Below, one piece after another: positions 7,810 to 16,708 of a DNA stretch of 64,000 nt; position 1 is the first letter of the stretch, and each line of letters begins with the position of its first letter. Below the pieces are notes generated by a model that searched no databases, was not told the origin of the DNA, and worked only from the letters and a program-made list of their open reading frames with translations. A program made the translations under genes and the position numbers. Source of the DNA: Streptomyces sp. A3M-1-3 (GTDB lineage Bacteria; Actinomycetota; Actinomycetes; Streptomycetales; Streptomycetaceae); the NCBI RefSeq assembly GCF_024213665.1, contig NZ_JANAVP010000037.1:1-64000 (forward strand), in the 5' to 3' direction.

Positions 7810-8178
7810 TCAAGTGGGCACGGCACGCAGGAACTCGTGGACAACCTCGATGCTGCCGACAATATGAGAGTTGAAGTCATCGAGCTCTTCAGCCGGAACC
7901 CACAGTTCAAGGATGGTGCGCCCGTCGGCCTGCTGGACGGGATACCGGGCCACAAAGGCGGACTCGACCTCGAAGCGAGTGACGAAGCCGGCCCCGTCGT
8001 GCTTCACGTTCCAGTCCCTCGCGATCTTGATCGCGTAGTCCTCGTTGAGGACCGGGTAGAAGATCGGCTGCTCCGGCAGACGGGGAGGCCAGGCACGCCA
8101 CTGCAACTCCCGGACCAGGGCCAGCTCCTTGGGGCCGGTGGGACGCCAAAGGGTTGTCGTTGCACGCGGGCTGGTCAT
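7810..8178 (-). CDS. Small conserved protein annotated in Streptomyces as ADP-ribosylation/crystallin J1-like
   Basis: A 122-aa soluble protein with an intact frame (TTLWRPTGPKELALVREL; WPPRLPEQPIFYPVLNEDYA; FVTRFEVESAF; WVPAEELDDFNSHIVGSIEVV). This small family is widespread in actinobacteria and usually carries the ADP-ribosylation/crystallin J1 name, but it is too short to hold an ADP-ribosylhydrolase fold and lacks its metal-binding aspartate motifs, so that name says little about function. It is transcribed away from the DinB-like gene, with 224 bases between the starts. No operon partner. Confidence 0.8.
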   Translation of the reverse strand: MTSPRATTTLWRPTGPKELALVRELQWRAWPPRLPEQPIFYPVLNEDYAIKIARDWNVKHDGAGFVTRFEVESAFVARYPVQQADGRTILELWVPAEELDDFNSHIVGSIEVVHEFLRAVPT

Positions 8179-8402
8179 GAGTCTCGCCCCCTGGACTCGC
8201 GGAGTTGTCGATACGGCTGGTCAGAGGGCTGGACGATACCGGCACCGCGAACTGCCGGGCAGGCAATTCTGGCTATTGCCACCGAGACCGGCCCGTCCGC
8301 ACCGGCCCCTTCACATGCGGTACCCCGTGTCTGCCGGCCAGAGGCCTCACCGGCCCGAAAACACCGAGCGCCGGGACGCCGGCTGGGGTAGCGTCGGCGC
8401 CC

Positions 8403-8915
8403 ATGCCCCCTCCCCGCAACCGCCCTGCCTACGATGCCGACGAGCGGACCCAGCTGACCGGCTGGCTCGACATGCAGCGCGCGATCATCCGTTGGAAATG
8501 CGAAGGGTTGTCCGACACGGATGCCCATCGGCCCGTCCTTCCGCCGTCGCCCCGGATGACCATGGCCGGTGTCGTCTCCCACATGCGCTGGGTCGAGAAC
8601 ACCTGGTTCGAGGTCATCCTGCTGGGCCGACCGGCCAACGGGCCTCAATTCGAGGACGGGCCCGAGGATGCGGAGATGATGGTCGAAGGCATCCCGCTCG
8701 CCCAGCTCCTCCAGGAGTACGACCGGCAATGTGCGGTGTCGAACCAGATCATCGCCGCGCATTCACTGGATGACGTGGGCCGGCACCCGGACTTCGGTGC
8801 TTCTTCCGCGACCCTGCGGTGGATCATGCTCCACATGATCGAGGAAACCGCCCGGCATGCCGGCCACGTGGATGCCATCCGAGAACTTCTCGACGGCGAA
8901 ACGGGCTATTACTGA
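8403..8915 (+). CDS. DinB/DUF664-family protein
   Basis: A 170-aa four-helix-bundle protein of the DinB/YfiT superfamily, starting at the ATG at 8403. Signature elements are the opening RTQLTGWLDMQRAIIRWK, the central MTMAGVVSHMRWVENTWF (metal-binding His) and the C-terminal HMIEETARHAGHVDAIRELL, which supplies the other two His of the typical three-His metal site. Family members include mycothiol- and bacillithiol-dependent transferases; DUF664 members are mostly uncharacterised and may use mycothiol in detoxification. It is a monocistronic gene. The 218 bases after it, up to 9133, show no gene. Confidence 0.85.
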   Translation: MPPPRNRPAYDADERTQLTGWLDMQRAIIRWKCEGLSDTDAHRPVLPPSPRMTMAGVVSHMRWVENTWFEVILLGRPANGPQFEDGPEDAEMMVEGIPLAQLLQEYDRQCAVSNQIIAAHSLDDVGRHPDFGASSATLRWIMLHMIEETARHAGHVDAIRELLDGETGYY

Positions 8916-9133
8916 CCCGCCTCGGACCAGACGACTACGCGGTGTGATGACGCGTCAGAACGCTCGGACATCCCCGTGATCCCGTCGGCCGCTGCGCCAC
9001 GGCGTGGCGGTCGGTCGAGCTGCCCAGGGGCCAGGCATGGCGGCGAAGACCGGTCGTGCACGCTCACTGCCGGCCCCCATCAGAGCGACCGCCCCGGCTG
9101 CGGGCGCAGCCGTGCCGGCCGGTCGCGGCGCTG

Positions 9134-9970
9134 TTATGCGGCGCCCCGGAACTGCAGCCGCAGGTAGGCGTCGAACACGCGGGCGCCGAGCAGTCGGCGG
9201 GTGTGTACGAGGGCCTTGGCGGCGGGGGTGACCACGTAGCGGGTACGGGGCCTTGGGGTGGTGACGGCGCGTTCGATGACCTTGGCGACCGCCTCCGGCG
9301 GGGCGGACAGCATCGTGGACTTGTAGGAGTCGGCCATCTGCTGGTCGGCGGCGGTGTTGAGGGCGGCGTAGGGGCCTGCCGGGGCGGCCGATCCGGCGAG
9401 GGTGTGGGCGGCGGTGTCGCCGAACGCGGTGCGGATCAGGCCGGGTTCGATGAGGCTGACCTTGATACCGAAGGGGGCCGCCTCGAAGCGGAGCGCGTCG
9501 GTGAGGGCCTCCACGGCGTACTTGCTGGCGTGGTAGTAGCCGCCGGCGGGGAAGACGAGCCGGCCGCCCATGGAGCCGATGTTGACGATGCGCCCCCGCC
9601 CGGCGGCTCGCATGCCCGGCAGTACGAGCTGTGTCATGCGGGCCAGCCCGAACACATTGGTCTCGAACTGGCGGCGCACGCCGTCCAGGCCGGTTTCCTC
9701 AATGGTGCCGTACTCGCCGTAGCCGGCGTTGTTGACCAGCGCGCCGACGCAGCCGTGCTCCGCCTCGACCGCCTCGACGGCTTCGCGCATGGACTTCTCG
9801 TCGGTGACGTCCAGCGCGAGGAGGCGGGCACCGGACTCGGCGAGGCCGGCCATGGCTTCGGTGCGGCGGGCGGTGGCGTAGACGGTGAGTTCCGGGCGGC
9901 GGGCCAGCCGCATCGCTGCGGCCCGGCCGATGCCTGATGACGTTCCGGTGATCAGGACTGCGGTGGTCAT
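9134..9970 (-). CDS. Short-chain dehydrogenase/reductase (classical SDR)
   Basis: A 278-aa NAD(P)-dependent oxidoreductase. The nucleotide motif TGTSSGIGRA (residues 8-17), NNAG (about 84), the catalytic Ser in NIGSMGG and YxxxK as YHASK are all present. A basic ATARR after beta-strand 2 favours NADPH. The substrate cannot be told; the closest look is to broad SDRs that reduce ketones or steroids. The ATG at 9970 overlaps the stop of the upstream TetR gene by four bases (ATGA), so regulator and enzyme are one transcript with coupled translation, and the enzyme is probably induced by the ligand of that TetR. Confidence 0.9.
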   Translation of the reverse strand: MTTAVLITGTSSGIGRAAAMRLARRPELTVYATARRTEAMAGLAESGARLLALDVTDEKSMREAVEAVEAEHGCVGALVNNAGYGEYGTIEETGLDGVRRQFETNVFGLARMTQLVLPGMRAAGRGRIVNIGSMGGRLVFPAGGYYHASKYAVEALTDALRFEAAPFGIKVSLIEPGLIRTAFGDTAAHTLAGSAAPAGPYAALNTAADQQMADSYKSTMLSAPPEAVAKVIERAVTTPRPRTRYVVTPAAKALVHTRRLLGARVFDAYLRLQFRGAA

Positions 9971-10548
9971 GATGGCTCCTGGGTGGTGGGGTGCGGGTGG
10001 TTGAGGCCGGCGACGAGCAGGGCCACGCCGTGCCGCAGCCGTCGGGCCGGGGCATCGGGGTCGGACAGGTCGGTCTCCAGGCCGCGGGTGAAGGCGAGGA
10101 GGAGTTCGGCGAATTCGGCCGCGTCGACGCCCGGGCGGGCCGCGCCGACCGCCTCGGCGAGCAGGTCGCGCATGGCGGTGTTGTAGGCGCCGATCAGCTC
10201 TGCGGACAACCGGGCGTCCTCGCCCAGCAGTTCAGCGGCGTGCGCGGGGCTGTCCCGCCACAAGGACAGCGCCAGGCCCAGCTTGGCCTCCAAGGCGGCG
10301 CTCAGCCGGTCGCCGAGCCCTCCCGGGGACTCCAGCGCGGTGCGCGCGCCTGCCAGTGCCGTGTCCAGCAGCCGGCCGGCCAGCCGGCGGAAGGCGTCCT
10401 CCTTGTTGCGTACGTACTGGTACACGGCCGGGCGGGACATACCAGCTGCCCGGGCGATGTCGTCCATCGTCGTGCGCCGCACCCCGTGCCGGGTGAAGCA
10501 CACGTATGCCGCGTCCAGGATCGGCCCGATCCGCTCGTCATCCAACAT
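9967..10548 (-). CDS. TetR/AcrR-family transcriptional regulator
   Basis: A 193-aa repressor started at the ATG at 10548. The N-terminal helix-turn-helix (residues 5-50) reads GPILDAAYVCFTRHGVRRTT then MDDIARAAGMSRPAVYQYVRNKEDAF, a standard TetR domain. The remainder is helical (LSAALEAKLGLALSLW), the ligand-binding core. It is first in a two-gene unit with the SDR gene and divergent from the CoA-transferase genes. An inverted repeat in the 205-base divergent region may be its operator, so it could control both directions. Confidence 0.9.
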   Translation of the reverse strand: MLDDERIGPILDAAYVCFTRHGVRRTTMDDIARAAGMSRPAVYQYVRNKEDAFRRLAGRLLDTALAGARTALESPGGLGDRLSAALEAKLGLALSLWRDSPAHAAELLGEDARLSAELIGAYNTAMRDLLAEAVGAARPGVDAAEFAELLLAFTRGLETDLSDPDAPARRLRHGVALLVAGLNHPHPTTQEPS

Positions 10549-10565
10549 GCTGACAATTTTTGCAC

Positions 10566-10594
10566 AGAACGTCAGTACGTCAAGGCTACGTTCT
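10566..10594. promoter_or_regulatory. Candidate TetR operator and promoter (inverted repeat AGAACGT-N15-ACGTTCT)
   Basis: Two exact 7-base arms, 10566-10572 and 10588-10594, lie just upstream of the TetR start. On the minus strand TTGACG (about 10583-10578) is followed 17 bases later by AAAATT, a plausible promoter lying inside the repeat. This would give autorepression. Inference from symmetry and position. Confidence 0.4.
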
Positions 10595-10753
10595 CCGCAT
10601 CCGGTGCAGCCACATCCCGGCGCCTGATGTTGTGTGCGCGAGCACCATCGCTGCGGGCGGTGGCTTCTTCCTAGGCTCGGTTCCTGTCGATCACGGGGAG
10701 TGTGTCCGCGACAGCCGAGGCTGCGGACGCCGTGTCGGAGCGGAGGTCTGTGG

Positions 10754-11536
10754 ATGAGTTTGGACAAGGTTGTCGTCGATGCGGTCGAGGCGGTGGCCGA
10801 TGTCCCCGAAGGGGCATCAGTCGCGGTGGGAGGGTTCGGGCTGTGCGGCATCCCGAGCGCCCTGATTCACGCGCTGCTGGAGAGAGGCGTCGGCGGTCTG
10901 CGCATGGTGTCGAACAACTGCGGCGTGGACGACTGGGGGCTCGGCCTGCTCCTCCGCGAATCCAGGATCGCGCGGATGACCAGCTCCTATGTGGGCGAGA
11001 ACAAGGAGTTCGCCCGGCAGTACCTCGCCGGTGAGCTCGAGGTGGAGTTGGTGCCGCAGGGCACATTGGCGGAGCGGCTTCGGGCCGGCGGCGCGGGCAT
11101 ACCCGGCTTCTACACCCCGGCCGGTGTCGGCACTCAGGTCGCCGAGGGCGGGCTGCCCTGGCGGTATGACGCGGACGGGCAGGTCGCGCTCTCCTCACCG
11201 CCGAAGGAGACACGCGTCTTCGGCGACCGCGAGTATCTCCTCGAGGAGAGCATCACCACGGACTTCGCCCTCGTCCGGGCGGCGGTCGCCGACCGGCACG
11301 GCAACCTGGTCTTCCATTCCTCGGCCCGCAACTTCAATCCGCTGGCGGCGATGGCCGGACGGATCACCGTGGTCGAGGCGGAAGAGGTGGTGGAGCCCGG
11401 GGAACTCGACCCCGACCGGATTCATCTGCCCGGAGTCTTCGTACAGCGAGTGGTCCCGGTCGCGGCCGGTGACCCCGCGGCCGACAAGCGTATCGAGCGG
11501 CGTACGGTTCGGCCGCGTCAGGAAGAGGGCGTCTGA
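10754..11536 (+). CDS. scoA: Succinyl-CoA:3-ketoacid CoA-transferase, subunit A
   Basis: A 260-aa alpha subunit of a family I CoA-transferase. The ATG at 10754 follows CGGAGG. Motifs include VAVGGFGLCGIPSALI (oxyanion and CoA-binding glycine-rich loop), SNNCGVDDWGLG, GFYTPAGVGT and ALVRAAVADRHGNL. Together with subunit B, one base downstream, it moves CoA from succinyl-CoA to acetoacetate, the activation step of ketone-body use. 3-Oxoadipate CoA-transferase (PcaI) is the close alternative, but the adjacent 3-hydroxybutyrate dehydrogenase gene argues for the acetoacetate substrate. Confidence 0.9.
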   Translation: MSLDKVVVDAVEAVADVPEGASVAVGGFGLCGIPSALIHALLERGVGGLRMVSNNCGVDDWGLGLLLRESRIARMTSSYVGENKEFARQYLAGELEVELVPQGTLAERLRAGGAGIPGFYTPAGVGTQVAEGGLPWRYDADGQVALSSPPKETRVFGDREYLLEESITTDFALVRAAVADRHGNLVFHSSARNFNPLAAMAGRITVVEAEEVVEPGELDPDRIHLPGVFVQRVVPVAAGDPAADKRIERRTVRPRQEEGV

Positions 11537-11537
11537 G

Positions 11538-12197
11538 ATGACTCTGACCCGTGAACAGATGGCTGTCCGCGCTGCCCGGGAACTGACGGACGGTTCGTAT
11601 GTGAATCTGGGTATCGGCCTTCCCACGCTGATCCCCAACCATCTGCCGGAAGGGGTCGACGTCGTCCTCCAGTCGGAGAACGGCATCCTGGGGACAGGGC
11701 CGTACCCCTACGACGACGGCGTCGATCCCGACCTGATCAATGCCGGCAAGGAAACGGTGACGGTCGGACCGGGAGCCTCGTACTTCGACTCCGCGCTCTC
11801 CTTCGGCATGATCCGCGGCGGGCACATCGACGTCGCGATCCTCGGTGCCATGCAGGTCTCGGCCTGCGGAGACCTGGCCAATTGGATGATCCCCGGCAAG
11901 ATGGTCAAGGGGATGGGCGGGGCCATGGACCTGGTCCACGGTGCGCGGCGGGTCATTGTGCTGATGGAGCACACGGCCCGGGACGGCTCCCCCAAGCTGG
12001 TCGAGGAGTGCACTCTGCCGCTCACCGGCTGGGGAGTGGTGCAGCGGGTGATCACCGATCTGGCGGTGATCGACATCACCCCCGACGGGCTGCTGCTGCG
12101 TGAGGTCGCGCCCGGCGTGGATGCGGCCCAGGTGCGCGCGGCAACCGACCCGGATCTGCAGGTGGCGGACGATCTCGCGGTCATGGCCGGCGTCTGA
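11538..12197 (+). CDS. scoB: Succinyl-CoA:3-ketoacid CoA-transferase, subunit B
   Basis: A 219-aa beta subunit, starting one base after the stop of subunit A (TGAGATG), so the two are made together. It contains NLGIGLPTLIPNHLP and QSENGILGTGPYP, in which the Glu of SENG is the catalytic residue that forms the glutamyl-CoA thioester. GGHIDVAILGAMQVS and GKMVKGMGGAMDLV are further family blocks. Length and sequence are normal for the family. A strong hairpin terminator follows 22 bases later, closing the two-gene operon. Confidence 0.92.
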   Translation: MTLTREQMAVRAARELTDGSYVNLGIGLPTLIPNHLPEGVDVVLQSENGILGTGPYPYDDGVDPDLINAGKETVTVGPGASYFDSALSFGMIRGGHIDVAILGAMQVSACGDLANWMIPGKMVKGMGGAMDLVHGARRVIVLMEHTARDGSPKLVEECTLPLTGWGVVQRVITDLAVIDITPDGLLLREVAPGVDAAQVRAATDPDLQVADDLAVMAGV

Positions 12198-12219
12198 CGC
12201 GCGACAACCGAATTCACCC

Positions 12220-12252
12220 GGAGCGGCGCCCCACCCAGTGGGGCGCCGCTCC
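12220..12252 (+). terminator. Intrinsic hairpin terminator after scoB
   Basis: Perfect 13-bp stem (12220-12232 with 12240-12252, GGAGCGGCGCCCC) around a 7-base loop, 22 bases beyond the stop codon. There is no U-tract, as is usual in Streptomyces. Confidence 0.8.
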
Positions 12253-12368
12253 GCTGTGCGTACGGCGCCCGAGTCGTCGTGTGTGGCGACGGGAGCTATA
12301 TGAACGCTGCGCATTGTGGTCAAGCCACACATGGGAGTGTGCGACGTGTGTCACGTACGTTTCCAGCC

Positions 12369-13166
12369 ATGACAAGCGGAATCACTTCTGGTTTCGGCGG
12401 GCCTCTGCCCGTCGCCGGCGCGGTCGACCTGACGGGGCGCACCGCCCTGGTGACCGGCGCCGGCAGCGGCATCGGGCGGGCCTGCGCGGTGGCGCTGGCC
12501 GCCGCCGGAGCCCTGGTGCACGTCGTGGACATCGACGGCGAGGCGGCCAAGGCCGTTGCGGAGGGCATCAACGGCCGCGCCCATGTGGTGGACCTCGCCG
12601 ACCCGGACGGGATCCGGAATCTGCCGGCGGATGTCGATGTTCTGGTCAACAATGCCGGGCTGCAGCATGTGGCTCCCCTCCACGACTTTCCCCTGGATCG
12701 ATTTGAGCTGATCCAGAAGGTGATGGTCACCGCACCGTTCCTGCTGCTGCAGCACACGCTGCCGCACATGTACGAGCGTGGCTGGGGCCGTATCGTGAAC
12801 GTCTCCAGCGTTCACGGGCTGCGGGCCAGCGCCTTCAAGGCCGCGTACGTCGCCGCGAAGCACGCCCTTGAAGGGCTCAGCAAGGTCGCCGCGCTTGAGG
12901 GCGCCTCGCAGGGAGTGACCAGTAACTGCATCAATCCCGGCTACGTACGCACTCCCCTGGTCGAACAGCAGATCGATGCCCAGGCGGCCGCACACGGCAT
13001 CACGCCGGACCAGGTCGTGGCGGACGTGATGCTGGGCCGGTCGGCGATCAAGCGTCTGATCGAACCGGAGGAAGTCGCCGCCGTGGCGGTTTGGCTCTGT
13101 GGCCCGCACACCGGCTACATCACCGGTGCCTCGCTCCCCATGGACGGCGGCTGGACCGCCGGCTGA
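12369..13166 (+). CDS. 3-hydroxybutyrate dehydrogenase (SDR)
   Basis: A 265-aa NAD-dependent SDR. It carries TGAGSGIGRACA (residues 34-45), DIDG after beta-2 (acidic residue, NAD preference), NNAGLQHVAP, VSSVHGLRAS, YVAAKHA (catalytic Tyr and Lys) and NPGYVRTPLVEQQI, which together match D-3-hydroxybutyrate dehydrogenases that oxidise 3-hydroxybutyrate to acetoacetate. This feeds the CoA-transferase encoded just upstream. The ATG at 12369 has no good ribosome site, so the message may be leaderless. A TGTGG-TCAAG-CCACA repeat near 12314-12328 may be a control site. Confidence 0.88.
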   Translation: MTSGITSGFGGPLPVAGAVDLTGRTALVTGAGSGIGRACAVALAAAGALVHVVDIDGEAAKAVAEGINGRAHVVDLADPDGIRNLPADVDVLVNNAGLQHVAPLHDFPLDRFELIQKVMVTAPFLLLQHTLPHMYERGWGRIVNVSSVHGLRASAFKAAYVAAKHALEGLSKVAALEGASQGVTSNCINPGYVRTPLVEQQIDAQAAAHGITPDQVVADVMLGRSAIKRLIEPEEVAAVAVWLCGPHTGYITGASLPMDGGWTAG

Positions 13167-13209
13167 GAAAATCTCCATCCGCACCTAGTGAAAAGTGGTG
13201 GTCCCCGCC

Positions 13210-14583
13210 ATGGCAACCCAGCCCACCAGAGGCGGCATCGGCCGCGTCATCAGTGCCAGCCTCATCGGCACGACCATCGAGTGGTACGACTTCTTCCTCT
13301 ACGGCTCCGCTGCCGCGCTCGTCTTCAACCAGCTCTTCTTCCCCAGCAGCGACCCGCTGGTCGGCACCCTGCTCGCGTTCCTCACGTACGCGATCGGCTT
13401 CGCCGCCCGGCCTCTGGGCGGCATCGTCTTCGGCCACTTCGGCGACAAGATCGGCCGTAAGAAGCTCCTGGTGTTCAGCCTCCTGCTGATGGGCGGCGCG
13501 ACCTTTGCCATGGGTCTGCTCCCCACCCACGCCACGATCGGAGTCGGCGCTCCGATCCTGCTCACCGTGCTGCGCCTGATCCAGGGCTTCGCACTCGGCG
13601 GCGAGTGGGGCGGCGCCGTCCTGCTCGTCTCCGAGCACGGTGACGACAAGAACCGCGGATTCTGGGCGTCCTGGCCCCAGGCCGGCGCACCGGGCGGCAA
13701 TCTGCTCGCCACCGGCGTACTGGCCCTCCTCGCCGCAGTCCAGTCCGACGAGGCGTTCCTCGCCTGGGGCTGGCGCATCCCCTTCCTGCTCTCCGGAGTC
13801 CTGGTGGTCATCGGCCTGTGGATCCGGGTGTCGGTCTCGGAGTCCCCGGTCTTCCTCGAAGCCCAGGCTCAGGCGGCCGCACAGGCCAAGGACGGCGTCA
13901 AGGAGCAGCTGCCGGTCGTCGAGGTCTTCCGCAAGAGCTGGCGCGGGGTGCTCACCGCCATCGGCACCCGGTTCGGTGAGAACATCTCGTACTACATCCT
14001 CACCGCCTTCCTGCTGGTCTACGTCACCGTGCACCTGGAACTGCCCAAGAGCGACGCACTGAACGCCGTGCTCATCGGCTCCGCCGTGCACTTCGTCACC
14101 ATCCCGCTGTGGGGGGCGCTCTCGGACCGGATCGGCCGCCGCGCGGTCACCCTGATCGGATCGGTCGGCATGGCGGGCTGGGCGTTCGCGTTCTTCGCCC
14201 TGCTGGACTCCAAGTCCTTCCCCGTGATCGCCACCGCGGTCACCGTCGGTCTGCTCTTCCACGGTGCGATGTACGGCCCGCAGGCGGCCTTCATCTCCGA
14301 GATGTTCGACACCAAGGTCCGCTACTCCGGCGCCTCGATGGGCTCCCAGGTGGCCTCCATCATCGGCGGCGCCCTCGCCCCGATCATCGCGGTGGAGCTG
14401 CTCAAGGACTACGGCTCCTCCGTGCCGGTTTCGGTCTACCTCTCCTTCGCGGCGCTGGTCACCACCGTGACCGTGCTGGTTGCCAAGGAGACCCGCGGCC
14501 GGAGTCTGGCCGAGCCGGTAACGGCCGCCGCGGTGCCCGCCCAGGACCAGGGGCGGCACGACGCTGCGCCCGTCGGCCGCTGA
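13210..14583 (+). CDS. MHS-family MFS transporter (metabolite:H+ symporter)
   Basis: A 457-aa inner-membrane protein with about 12 helices. The opening IGTTIEWYDFFLYGS and the loop GHFGDKIGRKK (MFS motif A) are diagnostic of the MHS subfamily (ShiA, ProP and KgtP relatives), which import organic acids with protons. The ATG at 13210 was chosen because the conserved family N-terminus begins there; a GTG at 13195 is possible. It lies 43 bases after the hydroxybutyrate dehydrogenase gene and is probably co-transcribed, so 3-hydroxybutyrate or acetoacetate is a likely substrate. A 17-bp hairpin terminator follows immediately. Confidence 0.9.
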   Translation: MATQPTRGGIGRVISASLIGTTIEWYDFFLYGSAAALVFNQLFFPSSDPLVGTLLAFLTYAIGFAARPLGGIVFGHFGDKIGRKKLLVFSLLLMGGATFAMGLLPTHATIGVGAPILLTVLRLIQGFALGGEWGGAVLLVSEHGDDKNRGFWASWPQAGAPGGNLLATGVLALLAAVQSDEAFLAWGWRIPFLLSGVLVVIGLWIRVSVSESPVFLEAQAQAAAQAKDGVKEQLPVVEVFRKSWRGVLTAIGTRFGENISYYILTAFLLVYVTVHLELPKSDALNAVLIGSAVHFVTIPLWGALSDRIGRRAVTLIGSVGMAGWAFAFFALLDSKSFPVIATAVTVGLLFHGAMYGPQAAFISEMFDTKVRYSGASMGSQVASIIGGALAPIIAVELLKDYGSSVPVSVYLSFAALVTTVTVLVAKETRGRSLAEPVTAAAVPAQDQGRHDAAPVGR

Positions 14584-14590
14584 ACCCCGT

Positions 14591-14633
14591 CCCGCCCGTC
14601 GTACCGTGCATAGGGGACGGTACGACGGGCGGG
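14591..14633 (+). terminator. Intrinsic hairpin terminator after the MHS transporter gene
   Basis: A perfect 17-bp stem (14591-14607 with 14617-14633) with a 9-base loop begins 7 bases past the stop codon. One of the strongest hairpins in the window. Confidence 0.85.
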
Positions 14634-14685
14634 TACGGATGGGCGGGACACGCCTAAGGCCCCACACCACGGAGGTGATCGCCGT

Positions 14686-16605
14686 ATGCTCACTCGTGTG
14701 ACAGCCCCGGGTGGCGAGCAGGCATGGGGTGCCCTGCAGAACCTTCTCGATCTTCTGGCCCAGGGTGCGCCGGCCGAGCACTTCGCCCGCCCCTACGCCG
14801 CCGCCCGTGCCGCCAACGCCCCACAGGCCGAGCTGGCCGCCGTCGAGGCGGCCACCGAGGTCGCCCTGCGGATCCGGCGGACGCTCAGCCAGCACCGCAG
14901 GCGCGAATCCGAGCTGACCGCCCTGTTCGACACCGCCGGCGACCTCGCCGCGCTCAGTGACCTGGACGCGGTGCTGCGGGCGATCGCCCACCGGGCCAGA
15001 CAGCTGCTCGGCACCGACGTCACCTACCTGTCCCTCAACGACGAGGCCGTCGGCGACACGTACATGAGGGTGACCGACGGGTCGGTCTCCGCCGCCTTCC
15101 AGCAACTGCGCCTCGGCATGGGCGAAGGGCTGGGCGGTCTGGTGGCCCAGACCGCCCGCCCGTACGCCACCGATGACTATCCGAGCGACCCCCGCTTCCA
15201 GCACACCACCCCCATCGACAGCGCCGTTGGGGAGGAGGGTCTACGGGCCATCCTGGGGGTGCCCCTGCGCCTGGGCGCCCGCGTCATCGGTGTCCTCTAT
15301 GCCGCCGACCGGACACCGCGGGAGTTCACGCCGGACGAGGTGGCGTTGCTCTCCTCGCTGGCGGACCATGCGGCCATCGCCATCGACAGTGCCAGGCTGC
15401 TGGAGGAAACCAGGGCCGCGCTGGTCGACCTCAACGCCGCCTCGCAGACCATCCGTACGCACAACGACGCCATGCGCCGCGCCGAGGAGGCTCACGACCG
15501 TCTTACGGACCTGGTGCTGCGAGGAGGCGACGTCGCCGACGTGGCCGCCGCGATCGGCGCCCTGCTGGACGGCGGAACCCTGATCCACGACGCCGACGGA
15601 GCCGAACTCGCCCGGGCCGCAGGGGCCGAACCTCAGGCGCCGCCCGCCCAGGCCGTGGCTGCCTCCCGCGCGAGCGGGCGGGCAGTCCCGCTGAACGGCA
15701 TCTGGGTGTGCGCGGTACTCGCCGGCCCCGAACTGCTGGGCAGCATCTGTCTGACCGGGCGGCCGGACCTGGGCGACTCCGATCGCAGGCTCTTCGAGCG
15801 GGCCGGCCTCATCACCGCGCTGCTCCTGCTGCTGCGCCGCTCCGTCGCCGAGGCCGAGGACCGTGTCCGCGGAGAGCTACTGGGAGACCTGCTCTCCACG
15901 ACGGGCGACCCCGCCGGCCTCGCCGCCAGGGCCCGCCGGCTCGGCGTGAACCTGAACCGGCCGCACGCGGTGTTCGTGGCGGCCTGCGAGCCCGCCTCCC
16001 GGCAACGGCTGCTCAGCGCGGCGGCACGCAGCGCCCGTGGGCGAAAGGGCCTGGCAGGGCTGTACCACGATCACGTGGTGCTGCTGGCGCCGTCCGACAG
16101 TGCCAGCTCATGCGCCCGCACGCTGGCCGCCGAACTGGGCCGGACGCTCGGATTCCCGGTCACCGTCGGAGCCGCCGGCTCGGTCACGGGTGCGGCGGAC
16201 ATCTCCGGCGCCTACGCGGAAGCGGACCGCTGTCTGTCGGCCCTGAGCGCGCTGGGCCACTTCGGGCAGGGCGCGGCCCTGCCGGATCTCGGCTTCCTCG
16301 GTGTGCTCCTCGGCGATCAGAACGACCTGGCCGGCTATGTGCAGCACACCCTGGGGCAGGTGCTGGAGTACGACGCGAAGCGCGGGACCGACCTGGTGCA
16401 CACCATGCGCGTGTACTTCGCCGTCGGCATGAGCCAGGCCAAGGCCAGGGAAGCCCTGCACATTCACGTCAACACGGTGGTGCAGCGCCTCGAGCGCATC
16501 GGCCGTCTGCTCGGCAGTGACTGGCAGAGTCCCGAGCGCGCCCTGGAACTCCAACTTGCCCTGCGCATCCTTCAGGTGTCGCCGCCGGGCGACGAGCGAA
16601 CCTAG
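14686..16605 (+). CDS. GAF-domain PucR-family transcriptional regulator
   Basis: A 639-aa cytoplasmic regulator begun at ATG 14686 behind GGAGGTGAT. Residues about 85-240 form a GAF ligand-sensing domain (LLGTDVTYLSLNDE; GMGEGLGGLVAQTARPYATDDY; ILGVPLRLGARVIGVLYAADR). The middle is a second, GGDEF-like or PucR-type domain. The C-terminus (about 575-635) is the PucR/CdaR helix-turn-helix, seen in FAVGMSQAKAREALHIHVNTVVQRLERI. It sits directly after the CoA-transferase, dehydrogenase and transporter genes and is the obvious candidate activator of that catabolic set, with a small acid or acyl-CoA as effector. Confidence 0.88.
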   Translation: MLTRVTAPGGEQAWGALQNLLDLLAQGAPAEHFARPYAAARAANAPQAELAAVEAATEVALRIRRTLSQHRRRESELTALFDTAGDLAALSDLDAVLRAIAHRARQLLGTDVTYLSLNDEAVGDTYMRVTDGSVSAAFQQLRLGMGEGLGGLVAQTARPYATDDYPSDPRFQHTTPIDSAVGEEGLRAILGVPLRLGARVIGVLYAADRTPREFTPDEVALLSSLADHAAIAIDSARLLEETRAALVDLNAASQTIRTHNDAMRRAEEAHDRLTDLVLRGGDVADVAAAIGALLDGGTLIHDADGAELARAAGAEPQAPPAQAVAASRASGRAVPLNGIWVCAVLAGPELLGSICLTGRPDLGDSDRRLFERAGLITALLLLLRRSVAEAEDRVRGELLGDLLSTTGDPAGLAARARRLGVNLNRPHAVFVAACEPASRQRLLSAAARSARGRKGLAGLYHDHVVLLAPSDSASSCARTLAAELGRTLGFPVTVGAAGSVTGAADISGAYAEADRCLSALSALGHFGQGAALPDLGFLGVLLGDQNDLAGYVQHTLGQVLEYDAKRGTDLVHTMRVYFAVGMSQAKAREALHIHVNTVVQRLERIGRLLGSDWQSPERALELQLALRILQVSPPGDERT

Positions 16606-16708
16606 GGGGTGTCCGCGCCGAGGTGAACACAAGCGCAGGTCCGGAGCGAGTTGGGCACCGTGCGAAGGTGCCTGAAACCGGGCGAGACGCAGGGCCTACA
16701 GTGTCCGG

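Noticed and set aside
10754..12197. pcaI/pcaJ (3-oxoadipate CoA-transferase)
   Set aside because: The family is shared, but adjacency to 3-hydroxybutyrate dehydrogenase and lack of other beta-ketoadipate genes favour the 3-ketoacid enzyme.
13120..15204. Long minus-strand frame opposite the MHS transporter and PucR genes
   Set aside because: Antisense shadow, low-complexity Gly/Asp/Arg composition, no recognisable domain.
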